Shown: positions 43,381 through 52,338 of the stretch, piece by piece
Numbering within the stretch: position 1 is the stretch's first letter
How the letters are laid out: every line of letters starts with the position of its first letter
Source: JAXLXE01 sp046328115
GTDB taxonomy: Bacteria; Chloroflexota; UBA6077; JACCZL01
Length of the DNA stretch: 64,000 bases
Direction of reading: 5' to 3'
Assembly (NCBI GenBank): GCA_046328115.1
Contig: JAXLXE010000001.1
Coordinates: forward strand, 1,860,001-1,924,000
Made by a program: the position numbers and the translations under genes
The notes under the pieces: model-generated
Seen by the model: only the letters and a program-made list of their open reading frames with translations
The model's database searches: none
Told to the model about the DNA's origin: nothing

Positions 43381-43578
43381 GTGTCGTGCCAGGCCTCAGT
43401 TGAGACGCTCACCAGCGGCATTGTCATCGGCGTGTGGGCGCACGGGTTCGATGTCGAGGGCGACAACACGGTCTTCGAGATCATGATCCGGGCCAAGCCG
43501 AACTACCTGCTGGAAGTGCTCGCCATCCCGACGAAGGCCGTGGCCGACGTTCGGCGGGTGACCGCGGTCGACGGATAG
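43381..43578 (+). CDS. small hypothetical protein in the toxin island (65 aa)
   Basis: The GTG start directly follows the TAA of the immunity gene. The product (GIVIGVWAHGFDVEGDNTVFEIMIRAK and onward in the sequence) is beta-like and coding in codon use, but I know no family. It could be a second immunity or accessory gene of the cassette, or the remnant of another. It is the last gene before the repeat array. Confidence 0.5.
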   Translation: MSCQASVETLTSGIVIGVWAHGFDVEGDNTVFEIMIRAKPNYLLEVLAIPTKAVADVRRVTAVDG

Positions 43579-44200
43579 GCCGAAGCGGCGAGATCAGGCG
43601 CCTGTCTCGCCGGCCAGGCGGGTGCACCGCGGTGCACCGCTACACCCGCCCGCGCCCGACCAAGACCGAGCCATTCCGAGCATCGCCGGGCAACCGCACC
43701 AGGGGCCGTCCCTACGGCCACGCTCAAGTCCGGCGCGCCCCTTCCGTCCTTTGGCACTCTCGCCACCCCGCCAGCGGAGAAGCGGGGGACAAGCCACCCG
43801 CGCTACCTCGGCCTCGGCGAGCGCGGGGTACCGGCGTTGTCGGCGTGCAAACACGCGGGGGACGAGCCAACCCGCGCTACGTGGGCCCGGGCGACGGCGG
43901 GGTACCGGCGTTGTCGGCGTGCCGAGAAGCGGGGGACAAGCCACCCGCGCTACGTGGGCCTGGGCCGGCGCGGGGCACCGGGCGTTGTCGGCGTGCAAAC
44001 ACGTCGGCGTGCGAACAAGCGGGGGACGAGCCACCCGCGCTACGTGGGCCTGGGCCGGCGCGGGGCACCGGCGTTGTCGGCGTGCGAACAAGTCGGCGTG
44101 CGAACACGCGGGGGACAAGCCACCCGCGCCGCTGGGTCCGCGCGAGCGCGGGAGGGTGGAGCGGCGGCGAAAACGTCTCGCCGTCGCCCCGACCGCGCGC
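43579..44200. other. intergenic region ending the toxin island, mostly tandem repeats
   Basis: About 620 bases without a credible gene. 43579-43780 holds GC-rich sequence with a direct GGTGCACCGC doublet near 43621. From 43782 a tandem repeat array begins and runs to about 44160. Open frames across it on both strands simply follow the repeat period and are Arg/Pro/Ala-rich. Confidence 0.6.
43782..44160. repeat. tandem GC-rich repeat array, about five units of 73-90 bp
   Basis: Units begin with GCGGGGGAC at 43782, 43855, 43929, 44019 and 44108. Each has GCGGGGGACAAGCC (or ACGAGCC), CCCGCGCTAC, a G-rich middle and GGCGTTGTCGGCGTGC. Units 3 and 4 carry an extra GTCGGCGTGCGAACA-like insertion, so lengths are 73, 74, 90 and 89; the last unit is partial. 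GCGGG and CCCGC can pair within each unit. Spacing and divergence do not fit CRISPR. Confidence 0.85.
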
Positions 44201-45889
44201 TTAGCCGGTGACGGCCCCCTGCGAGGCGGACGACACGAGCCTGGCGTACTTGCCCAGCACACCGGTGGGATACTTGGAGGCGGGGGCCTTCCAGGCGTCT
44301 AGCCGCGCCTTCAGCTCTGCCTCCGGGATCTCGATGCTGATCGTCCGCCCGGGGATGTCGATGCTGATGACGTCGCCGTTCCGCAGCGCGGCGATCGGCC
44401 CGCCCACCATAGCCTCCGGCGCCACGTGGCCAATGCAGAAGCCGCGGCTGGCACCGCTGAAGCGGCCGTCCGTGATCAGCGCCACGTCCTCAGAGTGGCC
44501 CTGGCCGGAGAGCGCGCCGGTCACCGCCAGCATCTCCCGCATCCCGGGACCGCCCTTTGGCCCCTCGTAGCGGATCACCAGCACGTCACCGGAGTTGATC
44601 TCCTTGCGCAGGATGGCCTGGAACGCGGCCTCCTCCTGATCGAACACCTTGACCGGCCCGCGGAAGTGGGTGCTCTTGAAGCCCGCCACCTTGGTCACGG
44701 CGCCATCTGGCGCCAGGTTGCCGCGCAAAATCGCCAGACCGCCTTCCTTGTACCGTGGATTGCTCAGGTCGCGGATCACGTCCTGGCCGGCGGTCTCGTG
44801 GAACTTGCCCAGGTGGTCCGCCCAGGTGCCGCCGCCAACGGTCTTCTGCGACGCGTCGAACAGCCCGGCGGCCACCAACCGCTGGATGACGATGGGAACA
44901 CCGCCGGCCTCGTCCAGGTCCGGCATGGCGTACCGTCCACCGGGCAGCATGTCGCCGATCACCGGCGTCTTCCGGCCGATCCGATCAAAGTCGTCCATCT
45001 CCAGCGGCACGCCTGCCTCCACGGCGGCGGCGATCAGGTGCAGCACCGCGTTGGTGGAGCCACCCATGGAGACCACCGTGGCGATGGCGTTCTCAAAGGC
45101 CTGGCGCGTCATCACGTCGCGCGGTCGGAGGTTCTGCCGCAGCAGCTCAACCGACTTCTCGCCAGCCTGGTACGCCTCCTGGTACTTGCGCCCGTCCACC
45201 GCCGGCAGTGAGGCGCCGCCCGGCAGCATCATGCCGATGGCCTCAATGGCGGAGGACATGGTGTTGGCCGTGAACAGGCCGCCGCAGGCGCCCGCGCCTG
45301 GGCAGGCCCGGTTCTCGATCTCGCGGACCTGGTCAAACGTCATATCGCCCTTGGAGTGCTGCCCCACCGCTTCGAAGACGGCCTGGACCGTGACCTTCTT
45401 TCCCTGGTAGGTCCCGGGCATGATGCTGCCGCCGTACACGAGCACGGACGGCAGATTGAGCCGCGCCATCGCCATCAGGCAGCCGGGCAGCGTCTTGTCA
45501 CAGCCAGCCAATGTCACCAGACCGTCCAGTCGGTGGCCAAAGACGGCGCACTCGATGGAATCGGCAATCACCTCGCGGCTGACCAGCGAGGCCTTCATCC
45601 CCTCCGTGCCCATGGCGATGCCGTCCGTCACGGAGATGGTGCCGAACTCGATCGGAATGCCACCCGCTGCCCGAATCCCCTGCTTGACCTGCTCAGCCAG
45701 CGCGCCCAGATTGGCCTGACACGGCGAGAACTCGTTGAAGGTGCTGGCCACGCCGATCAGCGGCTTGGTGTCCAGATCGTGGTCGGACAGGCCCACGGCG
45801 TGAAAATAGGAACGCGCGGGCGCGCGCTCGGCGCCTTCGGTCAGCTCGCGGCTGACGTGCTTCAAGGCGGCGTTGCTCGTATCGGGCAT
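44201..45889 (-). CDS. ilvD: Dihydroxy-acid dehydratase
   Basis: IlvD dehydrates dihydroxy acids to 2-keto acids in valine, isoleucine and leucine synthesis. It is an Fe-S enzyme: cluster cysteines lie in the STFNEFSPCQANL, LAGCDKTLPGCLMA and CPGAGACGGLFTANTM segments. SMGGSTNAVLHL and LITDGRFSGASRGFCIGHVAPEA are family signatures. ATG 45889 is chosen because GGAG precedes it at 8 nt; a longer frame from 45943 adds a non-conserved extension. The resulting 562 residues are normal. It stands alone; no other ilv genes are in view. Confidence 0.96.
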   Translation of the reverse strand: MPDTSNAALKHVSRELTEGAERAPARSYFHAVGLSDHDLDTKPLIGVASTFNEFSPCQANLGALAEQVKQGIRAAGGIPIEFGTISVTDGIAMGTEGMKASLVSREVIADSIECAVFGHRLDGLVTLAGCDKTLPGCLMAMARLNLPSVLVYGGSIMPGTYQGKKVTVQAVFEAVGQHSKGDMTFDQVREIENRACPGAGACGGLFTANTMSSAIEAIGMMLPGGASLPAVDGRKYQEAYQAGEKSVELLRQNLRPRDVMTRQAFENAIATVVSMGGSTNAVLHLIAAAVEAGVPLEMDDFDRIGRKTPVIGDMLPGGRYAMPDLDEAGGVPIVIQRLVAAGLFDASQKTVGGGTWADHLGKFHETAGQDVIRDLSNPRYKEGGLAILRGNLAPDGAVTKVAGFKSTHFRGPVKVFDQEEAAFQAILRKEINSGDVLVIRYEGPKGGPGMREMLAVTGALSGQGHSEDVALITDGRFSGASRGFCIGHVAPEAMVGGPIAALRNGDVISIDIPGRTISIEIPEAELKARLDAWKAPASKYPTGVLGKYARLVSSASQGAVTG

Positions 45890-45962
45890 GCGGGACGCTC
45901 CAGGATGCGGTAATTCGGCGGGCAGCCGGCTGCCCACAAGCATACCTGAGCAGGCCCCGTAA

Positions 45963-47348
45963 CTAACCGGAGAAGCGGACGCGCGCGGTCATCCCCGCCC
46001 TGAGCTGCGGCGGAAGCGTCTCCAGCCTGACGGTCACGGGATAGTGGTCATCGCCGTCCGAGGTCTTCTGGGTCTGAAGCGTGACCTCGCTCACCGCGCC
46101 GCGCAGCTCCAGGTCCGGCAGCGCGTCAATCGTGACCCGCACCGTCTGGCCAACCTGGACAAACGGCACCAGGAACTCATCCACGTCGTCCGTCTCAATC
46201 TGCAATCGGCTCACGTCTCCGACCGTGGCGATGATCATGCCCGTCGTCACCGTATCCCCGTTATGGACCGGCAGGCTCACCACGGTCCCGCGAATGGGCG
46301 CCGTGACGATGGAGATGGCGCCATCCGGTGCTCGGACCCGGGCAAGCTCCTGATTGTCCATCACGGCCGCGCCGACCTGCGTGCTCAGGCTGGAGATGAC
46401 GCCGCTGACGATAGATCGAATGCTGGCCTCGTTCTCCGGCCGCACCACGCCCCGTGCCACGCGGCGCGGGGCCGGCGTGGGCGCAACGGTGGGCACCACA
46501 GACGAACCGCCGATCGCGCCAGACTGCGCCAGCCAGCCTCCGCCAGCCCCGGCCAGGAGGGCCACAGCCAGCAGCGCCGCGAGCCAACGCCCCTTGGACG
46601 ACTTCCTGTTGTTGTTCACGCGCACCGCCCGCCCAGCATTCGGGCCTGATTCTGTCGAGTCCTCGGTCAATGGTGAGTCTACGCCAACTTCGCGCACCCG
46701 GCCATCGCGGATCTCGATCCGCCGGGCCGCCTGCGCGGCGACCTCCATGTCGTGGGTCACGAGAACGACCGCCCGGCCCTGCTCGTGGAACCGGCGAAAC
46801 AGGGCCAGCACAGACGCGCGATCCTCTGTATGGAGCTCGCCCGTGGGCTCGTCCGCTAACAGGATCCGGGGGTTGTTCGCCAGCGCCCTGGCAATTGCCA
46901 CGCGCTGGCGCTGCCCGCCGGAGAGCCTGGACGGGCGGAAGTGCATCCGGTCCGCCAGGCCAACGTCCGCCAGCAGCTCGGCCGCCCGCTTCTGGCGTTC
47001 CCAGGGCGGCACCCCGGCGGCCTCCAGCGGCAGCGCCACATTCTCCAGCGCGGTCATCTCGTTCAAGAGGTGGAACCGCTGGAACACGAAGCCCAGCGTC
47101 TGCAGGCGCAGCCGCGTCCGCTCGGCATCACCCAACGAGCTCAGGTCGCGCCCGTCAAGCTCCACCACACCGCGTGACGGCCGATCCAGCAGGCCCACGA
47201 TCTGAAGCAGCGTGCTTTTTCCCGAACCGCTCGGCCCCACGATGGCCATGTAGTCGCCCTGGTTGATGGTCAGCGAGACATCGCGTAGCGCCACCACTTC
47301 GGAGTCACCCACGGGATAGGTCCGCCAGACGTGCGAGAGCTTCAGCAT
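45963..47348 (-). CDS. MacB/LolD-type ABC ATPase fused to a MacA/HlyD-like adaptor
   Basis: A 461-residue fusion. Residues 1-~225 form an ABC ATPase of the LolD/MacB exporter group: Walker A GPSGSGKST (about 39-47), FVFQRFHLLNEMTALENV, signature LSGGQRQRVAIARAL, Walker B ILLADEPTGEL and VLVTHDM. A basic stretch (NNNRKSSKGR) and one membrane helix (about 255-275) lead to an extracytoplasmic adaptor. That part has VVRPENEASIRSIVSGVISSL, APIRGTVVSLPVHNGDTV, a lipoyl/barrel pair, and VRLETLPPQLRAGMTARVRF. These are usually separate MacA and MacB proteins. Two FtsX-like permeases lie upstream on the same strand, so the three genes should form one exporter. The cargo is unknown. Confidence 0.9.
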   Translation of the reverse strand: MLKLSHVWRTYPVGDSEVVALRDVSLTINQGDYMAIVGPSGSGKSTLLQIVGLLDRPSRGVVELDGRDLSSLGDAERTRLRLQTLGFVFQRFHLLNEMTALENVALPLEAAGVPPWERQKRAAELLADVGLADRMHFRPSRLSGGQRQRVAIARALANNPRILLADEPTGELHTEDRASVLALFRRFHEQGRAVVLVTHDMEVAAQAARRIEIRDGRVREVGVDSPLTEDSTESGPNAGRAVRVNNNRKSSKGRWLAALLAVALLAGAGGGWLAQSGAIGGSSVVPTVAPTPAPRRVARGVVRPENEASIRSIVSGVISSLSTQVGAAVMDNQELARVRAPDGAISIVTAPIRGTVVSLPVHNGDTVTTGMIIATVGDVSRLQIETDDVDEFLVPFVQVGQTVRVTIDALPDLELRGAVSEVTLQTQKTSDGDDHYPVTVRLETLPPQLRAGMTARVRFSG

Positions 47349-47350
47349 GG

Positions 47351-48544
47351 TCAGGCCTCCCGTAGGATCTCCACGGGATCCACCTGGGTCGCCCGACGAG
47401 CCGGCGCCAGTCCTGCTAGAGCGCCTAGGCCGATCGCCAGCCCGAACATCGAGGCGATGAGCTCAGCATCAGCCACGTAGAAATAGTCCACCCCGAACTG
47501 CACGGCCATCACACGGTTCAAGAACACGCCAAAGCCCTCCGCCACCGCCATGCCCAGAAAGCCGGCCACAACGCTCACCAGCAACGCCTCACCGGCCACC
47601 GCGAGCAGGATGGTGCGGCTGGGAATGCCGATCGCGCGGAGCGTGGCAAAGTCCAGCCTACGCTCTGACACCGATCTGGCCAGCATGCTCCCCACGAAGA
47701 GCGCCGCGATGGAGAGGACCAGCGTGAGGATGATCCAGTGGCCCACGCGATCGCTCGCCAGCGCCGCGTCTGCCTCCGCCAGCGCGGCGGCCACATCGTA
47801 CGCGGTGAGCGACTCAATGCCGTCTATCCGAGCTCGCACGGTCGAGGCATCGCTCGCGTCCACCATGATGATGGTCATGATGTCCGCCAGGTCCGCGCGC
47901 TGCCGGAGTGCCTGCAGGTCCATGTAGGCATAGGAGCTGCCGGCGAAGCCGACACCCCGCAGCCTGCCAATGCCCACCACGGTGAAGTCGCGCCCGCTCA
48001 GCCGGACCGAGCTGCCCACGCCCAACTGCTTCTCGATCGCGAGCCGGGATCCCAGCACCACCTCGTCGGAACGCGCGATCCAGCGCCCTTCCGTCAGCAG
48101 TGCGAGATCGGGCACCTCGGTAGGGTCGCCGTCCACTCCCACGGCCACCAGCAGCTCCACCGGGTCACCCCGTCGCTTTGGCCCCTGCCGCTCCCGCTCC
48201 AGCGTCCACGTCTGTACACCGATCGCCCGAGTGACACCCGGGAGTGACCGAATCTGAGACAGCCGCCCGCGCGCGTGGGAGATCTGGCCGGGGGATTCGC
48301 CCGGCAGCAGCGGTACCAGCTTGCCGCCCTCCTGGATGGCGTACACGTCCACCCCAGATCGGCTGAAGTCCCCGGCAAACAGGTCCACCGTGGCCTTGTT
48401 CACCCCCAGGAACATCATCCCGATCCCCAGGGCAATCCCCACGCCTATCATCATGCCCACGGTCCCCCGCCACCGTCGCAGGACGGACCTGAGGGGAAAG
48501 GGCAACCCGTACAGCCAGGTCTGGCCACCCGGATCAGGCCTCAC
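47351..48544 (-). CDS. FtsX/MacB-like ABC transporter permease (copy 2)
   Basis: A 397-residue permease. It has an N-terminal helix (GMMIGVGIALGIGMMFLGVN), a MacB-type outer domain (VDVYAIQEGGKLVPLL, GVTRAIGVQTWTLERE) and three C-terminal helices. The motif SERRLDFATLRAIGIPSRTILLAV is typical of the FtsX fold, and it ends PARRATQVDPVEILREA. GTG 48544 overlaps the preceding permease gene and is 6 nt after GGAGG; TTG 48565 is the other choice. It ends 2 nt from the ATPase-adaptor gene. It is a clear paralogue of its upstream neighbour, so the transporter may be a heterodimer. Confidence 0.92.
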   Translation of the reverse strand: MRPDPGGQTWLYGLPFPLRSVLRRWRGTVGMMIGVGIALGIGMMFLGVNKATVDLFAGDFSRSGVDVYAIQEGGKLVPLLPGESPGQISHARGRLSQIRSLPGVTRAIGVQTWTLERERQGPKRRGDPVELLVAVGVDGDPTEVPDLALLTEGRWIARSDEVVLGSRLAIEKQLGVGSSVRLSGRDFTVVGIGRLRGVGFAGSSYAYMDLQALRQRADLADIMTIIMVDASDASTVRARIDGIESLTAYDVAAALAEADAALASDRVGHWIILTLVLSIAALFVGSMLARSVSERRLDFATLRAIGIPSRTILLAVAGEALLVSVVAGFLGMAVAEGFGVFLNRVMAVQFGVDYFYVADAELIASMFGLAIGLGALAGLAPARRATQVDPVEILREA

Positions 48545-49742
48545 GCAGCACCTCCACCGGGTCAACCCGAGTTGCCTGGCGAGCCGGGAACAGCCCCGAG
48601 ACCAGCCCCATCGTCACGGCCATGCCCAGCGCCAGCAGGAACAGGGTGCGGTCTACCACGAACAGGGACTCCAGCCCGTACATCGGGGCCAGGTACCCAT
48701 TGATGAGCAACCCGAATGCCAAACTGATCAGCACGCCCACGACGGAGGCGAGCAGGTTAATCATCACCGCCTCAGCCGCCACAGCGGAGAGGATGGTGCT
48801 GCTCGCGATTCCAATGGCGCGCAGCGTGGCAAGCTCCAGCCTTCGCGCGGCCACCGAGCCGCTCAGCATGTTCCCCACGAACAGCGCGGCGACGACCAGC
48901 GTGAGCGCCACCATGATCCAGCGCAGCACGATGGCGGAGCGGCTCGCCTCCGTAGCCTGCCGCACGATGTCGGCAACGTCGTAGACCGACAGCGTGTCCA
49001 TGTCCGGAATGCGCTCTGAGGCTATCCGCGGCTCCACGGTGTCGATGATGATGAAGTTCACCACGTCACCGGCGTCCGTGCGCTGCCGCAGCGAGCGAAC
49101 GTCCATGTATACAAATGACTCACCCGTGTAGCCAACGCCGCGGACCCGGCCCACGCCCACCACAAGGAACTCGCGCCCCCCCAATCGCACGCGGGTGCCA
49201 GGGGTCCAGCCGCGCTCCCGACTCAGCTTCTTACCCACCACGATCTCATCCGTGCGCCGCATCCAGCGCCCGTCAGCCATCAGCAGCGCGTCAGGAATCC
49301 TGGACGGATCGCCATCCACGGCGACCACGCTATACAGCTCCGCCGGGCGATCGCCGCCCCGTCCGCGTCCGTCCGCATCCCGCTCGATCGTCCAGCTCAG
49401 GACCCCCACGGCCTCGTTCACCCCCGGCAATCCCCGGATCTGGGTCAGGACATTGCGCGAGTGCTTGATGGTTCCCGGCGTCTCGCCGGCGATCATCGCG
49501 ACGAGCTTGGCGCCCTTGGCCACCACGTACAGCTCGGCCCCGGAACGTCGGTAGTCGCCCACCAGCAGGTCAATGGTGGCGCTGTTCACGGCCAGCATGG
49601 TCAGGGAGAAGCCCAGGGCCAGGCCCACGCCCAGCACCATCCCCACCATCCCGCGCCAGCGGCGCAACGCGCTGCGGAATGGATACGGCAGCCACGCCAG
49701 TGAGGCCGCACGACCATCTGGCACGCGCGCGTTCGCCAGCAT
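48534..49742 (-). CDS. FtsX/MacB-like ABC transporter permease (copy 1)
   Basis: A 402-residue permease with the same layout as the next gene. It has a first helix GMVGMVLGVGLALGFSLTMLAV, an outer domain with GAELYVVAKGAKLVAMI and GVNEAVGVLSWTIERD, and C-terminal helices with AARRLELATLRAIGIASSTIL. It ends PARQATRVDPVEVLREA. The shared ends and outer-domain motifs show a gene duplication. It is the first gene of the three-gene exporter set and overlaps the second permease by 11 nt. The family exports lipoproteins, peptides or antibiotics, or transmits force to cell-wall enzymes, so the substrate cannot be fixed. Confidence 0.92.
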   Translation of the reverse strand: MLANARVPDGRAASLAWLPYPFRSALRRWRGMVGMVLGVGLALGFSLTMLAVNSATIDLLVGDYRRSGAELYVVAKGAKLVAMIAGETPGTIKHSRNVLTQIRGLPGVNEAVGVLSWTIERDADGRGRGGDRPAELYSVVAVDGDPSRIPDALLMADGRWMRRTDEIVVGKKLSRERGWTPGTRVRLGGREFLVVGVGRVRGVGYTGESFVYMDVRSLRQRTDAGDVVNFIIIDTVEPRIASERIPDMDTLSVYDVADIVRQATEASRSAIVLRWIMVALTLVVAALFVGNMLSGSVAARRLELATLRAIGIASSTILSAVAAEAVMINLLASVVGVLISLAFGLLINGYLAPMYGLESLFVVDRTLFLLALGMAVTMGLVSGLFPARQATRVDPVEVLREA

Positions 49743-49762
49743 CCGCGCCGAAGGCGGCGGTG

Positions 49763-52228
49763 CTAGCGCCTCCTGGGCGTCGCGGTGGGGGGGACGGGCG
49801 TAGGCGGCGGCCGCACGGGAGTATTGCTCGGCCGCGCGGTGGCCGTGGGCGGCGGAGCGGTGACCGCCGGCTTCGGTACCGGAGTGGGCGCTGGCGGCGC
49901 GGTCGCCGCGACGGGCGGCGTGCTTGGGCCTCGGCCGGGGACCACCGGCTGGATGACGATAGACGGGCTCGTGGCGGTGGGCTCCGGCTCAATGGTCGGC
50001 TTGGCAGCCGCCTCCGGCACGGGCGATCGCGCCGGAGCTGGTGTGGCCGGTCCAGGCTCCGGGCTCGCCGTCGGAAGCTGGAATCCACCCACAAACACCC
50101 GCTGCGAGCTGGGCGCCCGCTCCGCCAGGAAGAGGTCACGGTAGCAGGGCCCCTGGCCCGGCCGCATCCCACCGTCGCCGCACACCTCCACGTCCAACAG
50201 TCCAGACGGCCGCACAAACTCCTCGGGCGGCAGGTTCAGATGATCTATGGCGGTATCCATGGCCTCGCGCCACACCTTGCCCGCGCTCATGGAGCTCAGC
50301 ACTTCCTTCATGGGGTGGTTGTCCGTGTTGCCCACCCACACGCCTATCACCAGGTTTGGCGTGTAGCCCATGGTCCAGGTATCTCGGTAGTTGTCCGTGG
50401 TACCGGTCTTCACCGCGGCCGCGCGCGGCATATTGATCATGCTGTTCGGCCCAAACGTCACGAGCCTCGCGTTGTTGTCGGACAGCACGTTGGTCAGCAT
50501 ATACGCAAAGCGCGGATCCACCACCTGGTCCCCGCGCGGCACCTGGTAGTTCTCCACCGCAACCCCATCAGCATTGATGATGCGCGTAATGGCCACGGGG
50601 GGGATCTTGAGACCGTTGTTTGCCAGGACGGCGTACGCCGCGGTCAGGTCCACCGGGCGCACCTCCGCGCCGCCCAGCGACATCGCGAGCCCAAGGCGCT
50701 TGGGGTCATCCCACGTCCGCAGGCCCATTCGGCGCGCCAGATCAAAGACGTTGTCGATGCCCGCAAACTGCAGCACCTTGACCGCGGGGATGTTGAGCGA
50801 GTTACCCAGGGCCGTTCTGAGCGTCACCGTTCCCCGGAACTTCTTGTCATAGTTCTCCGGCGACCAGACCCGTCCCAGATCGTCTGGAATGGAGATGCGC
50901 TCGTCCACCACGGTGGTGCTGGGCACGTATCCGCGCGTGAACGCCGCCAGGTAGACCAGTGGCTTGATGGTGGAACCCGGCTGGCGCTCTGAGATGGCCA
51001 CGTTCACCTGGCCGTCAATGGCGGTGTTCTCGAAGTCCATGCTGCCCACCATGGCCAGCACTTCCCCGGTCTTGGGGTTGATCACCACGATGGACGTGTT
51101 GTTGGCATCGCGAATCGCCAGATTGGGAGCGTTGGCGCGCGCCACCTCCTCCATCTTGCGCTGCAGCTCCAGGTCCAGCGTGGTGTAAATCTTCAGCCCG
51201 CCGGTCGCCAGAGCCCGGCCGCCCTGTTTCTCCTCCACCAGGCCCTTGATGTAGGTGACCCAGTGCGGCGCGAGATAGGGCGACTTCCAGGGCTGGTACC
51301 GCAGCTCGGACTGGCGCGCCTCCTGGGCCTGCGCCTCCGTTACAAACTCGTGCCGCACCATCTGGTCCAGTACGTACGCCTGGCGCTGTTTGGCGGCCAC
51401 CGGGTTCCGTAGTGGGTCGTAGTTCGCCGGCGATTGGGCCAGGCCGGCGATCATGGACGCCTCGGCCAGGCTCAGGTCACGGGCGTGCTTTCCAAAGTAG
51501 CCCTGTGCCGCGGCCTCCACGCCGTAGGTCAGGTTTCCGTAGTAGATCTCATTGAGATACAGCGCCAGGATCTGGCTCTTGGAGAGCTTCTGCGTGACCT
51601 GATACGCAAGGAGCGCCTCACGCACCTTACGCATCATGCTGCGGTCGTACCGCTCATCTGGCGACAGCAGGACGTTCCGCACGAGCTGCTGCGTGATCGT
51701 GCTGGCACCAGAGATCACCTCGTCCGCCATGAGGTTCTGGTAGACCGCGCGGGCGATGCCGCGAGGATCGATGCCGGGATTGCTGTAGAAGTTGGGGTCC
51801 TCGGCGGCAAGCTGCGCGTCGATCATGTACTGGGAGACTTCCGCCAGCGGCACCACCGTTCGCCGACCGCCTTCGTCGAAAAACTCCCAAAGGAGCGTCC
51901 CGTTCCGATCGAACACCTGCGCCGTCTTGAACGTCTCGCGCCCTGAGATCTGGTTGATGGACGGCAGATCCGCGTTCAGCCGGTTCCAGGCCGTGCTGGC
52001 GGCGGATGCCGCCGCACCCACGGCGGCGCCAGCGCCAGCGCAGCCCACCAGGAACACCACCATGGTGAACAGCAGCGCCAGCTTGAACGCGCTCCGCACC
52101 GTACGGCGACGGCGCCTGGCCCGAATCCTGGCCCGGTACTGGAGATTGGACGACGGTGAGACCCGTCCCTCCGCGCGCCCCGCGGGCGTGACATGGTGGC
52201 TTCGGCGGGCGAGCGGGCGGTAGGCCAT
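49763..52228 (-). CDS. Class A penicillin-binding protein (transglycosylase/transpeptidase)
   Basis: An 821-residue bifunctional peptidoglycan synthase. A basic cytoplasmic start and one membrane helix (about residues 45-65) precede the GT51 domain, with QLAAEDPNFYSNPGIDPRGI (catalytic Glu near 142), GASTITQQLVRN and ALYLNEIYYGN. The transpeptidase domain has the SxxK Ser near 417 in RQPGSTIKPLVYL. SLN in LGNSLNIPA and KTGTT near 604 complete the set. The last ~150 residues are Pro/Ala/Thr-rich and probably wall-spanning or disordered. FYSNPGID has Asn where many enzymes have His. It should be a main cell-wall polymerase. Confidence 0.95.
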   Translation of the reverse strand: MAYRPLARRSHHVTPAGRAEGRVSPSSNLQYRARIRARRRRRTVRSAFKLALLFTMVVFLVGCAGAGAAVGAAASAASTAWNRLNADLPSINQISGRETFKTAQVFDRNGTLLWEFFDEGGRRTVVPLAEVSQYMIDAQLAAEDPNFYSNPGIDPRGIARAVYQNLMADEVISGASTITQQLVRNVLLSPDERYDRSMMRKVREALLAYQVTQKLSKSQILALYLNEIYYGNLTYGVEAAAQGYFGKHARDLSLAEASMIAGLAQSPANYDPLRNPVAAKQRQAYVLDQMVRHEFVTEAQAQEARQSELRYQPWKSPYLAPHWVTYIKGLVEEKQGGRALATGGLKIYTTLDLELQRKMEEVARANAPNLAIRDANNTSIVVINPKTGEVLAMVGSMDFENTAIDGQVNVAISERQPGSTIKPLVYLAAFTRGYVPSTTVVDERISIPDDLGRVWSPENYDKKFRGTVTLRTALGNSLNIPAVKVLQFAGIDNVFDLARRMGLRTWDDPKRLGLAMSLGGAEVRPVDLTAAYAVLANNGLKIPPVAITRIINADGVAVENYQVPRGDQVVDPRFAYMLTNVLSDNNARLVTFGPNSMINMPRAAAVKTGTTDNYRDTWTMGYTPNLVIGVWVGNTDNHPMKEVLSSMSAGKVWREAMDTAIDHLNLPPEEFVRPSGLLDVEVCGDGGMRPGQGPCYRDLFLAERAPSSQRVFVGGFQLPTASPEPGPATPAPARSPVPEAAAKPTIEPEPTATSPSIVIQPVVPGRGPSTPPVAATAPPAPTPVPKPAVTAPPPTATARPSNTPVRPPPTPVPPTATPRRR

Positions 52229-52338
52229 AACGGGTCAATTCTGCCAGAGGTGGTCCGCGTGTCCGATCAGTTTGCGCCGTCCGCGGACTCAGATGATTAA
52301 CGGAAGAGGCGATTGTGTCGCGGACGTGACTCCCCGCA

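Noticed and set aside
43782..44160. Repeat array considered as a CRISPR
   Set aside because: Units are 73-90 bp, diverged throughout, without constant repeat and variable spacer parts, and no cas genes are near.
43594..44262. Repeat-rich open frames across the 43.6-44.3 kb spacer
   Set aside because: They exist in several frames because unit lengths keep frames open, and they encode low-complexity Arg/Pro/Ala sequence.
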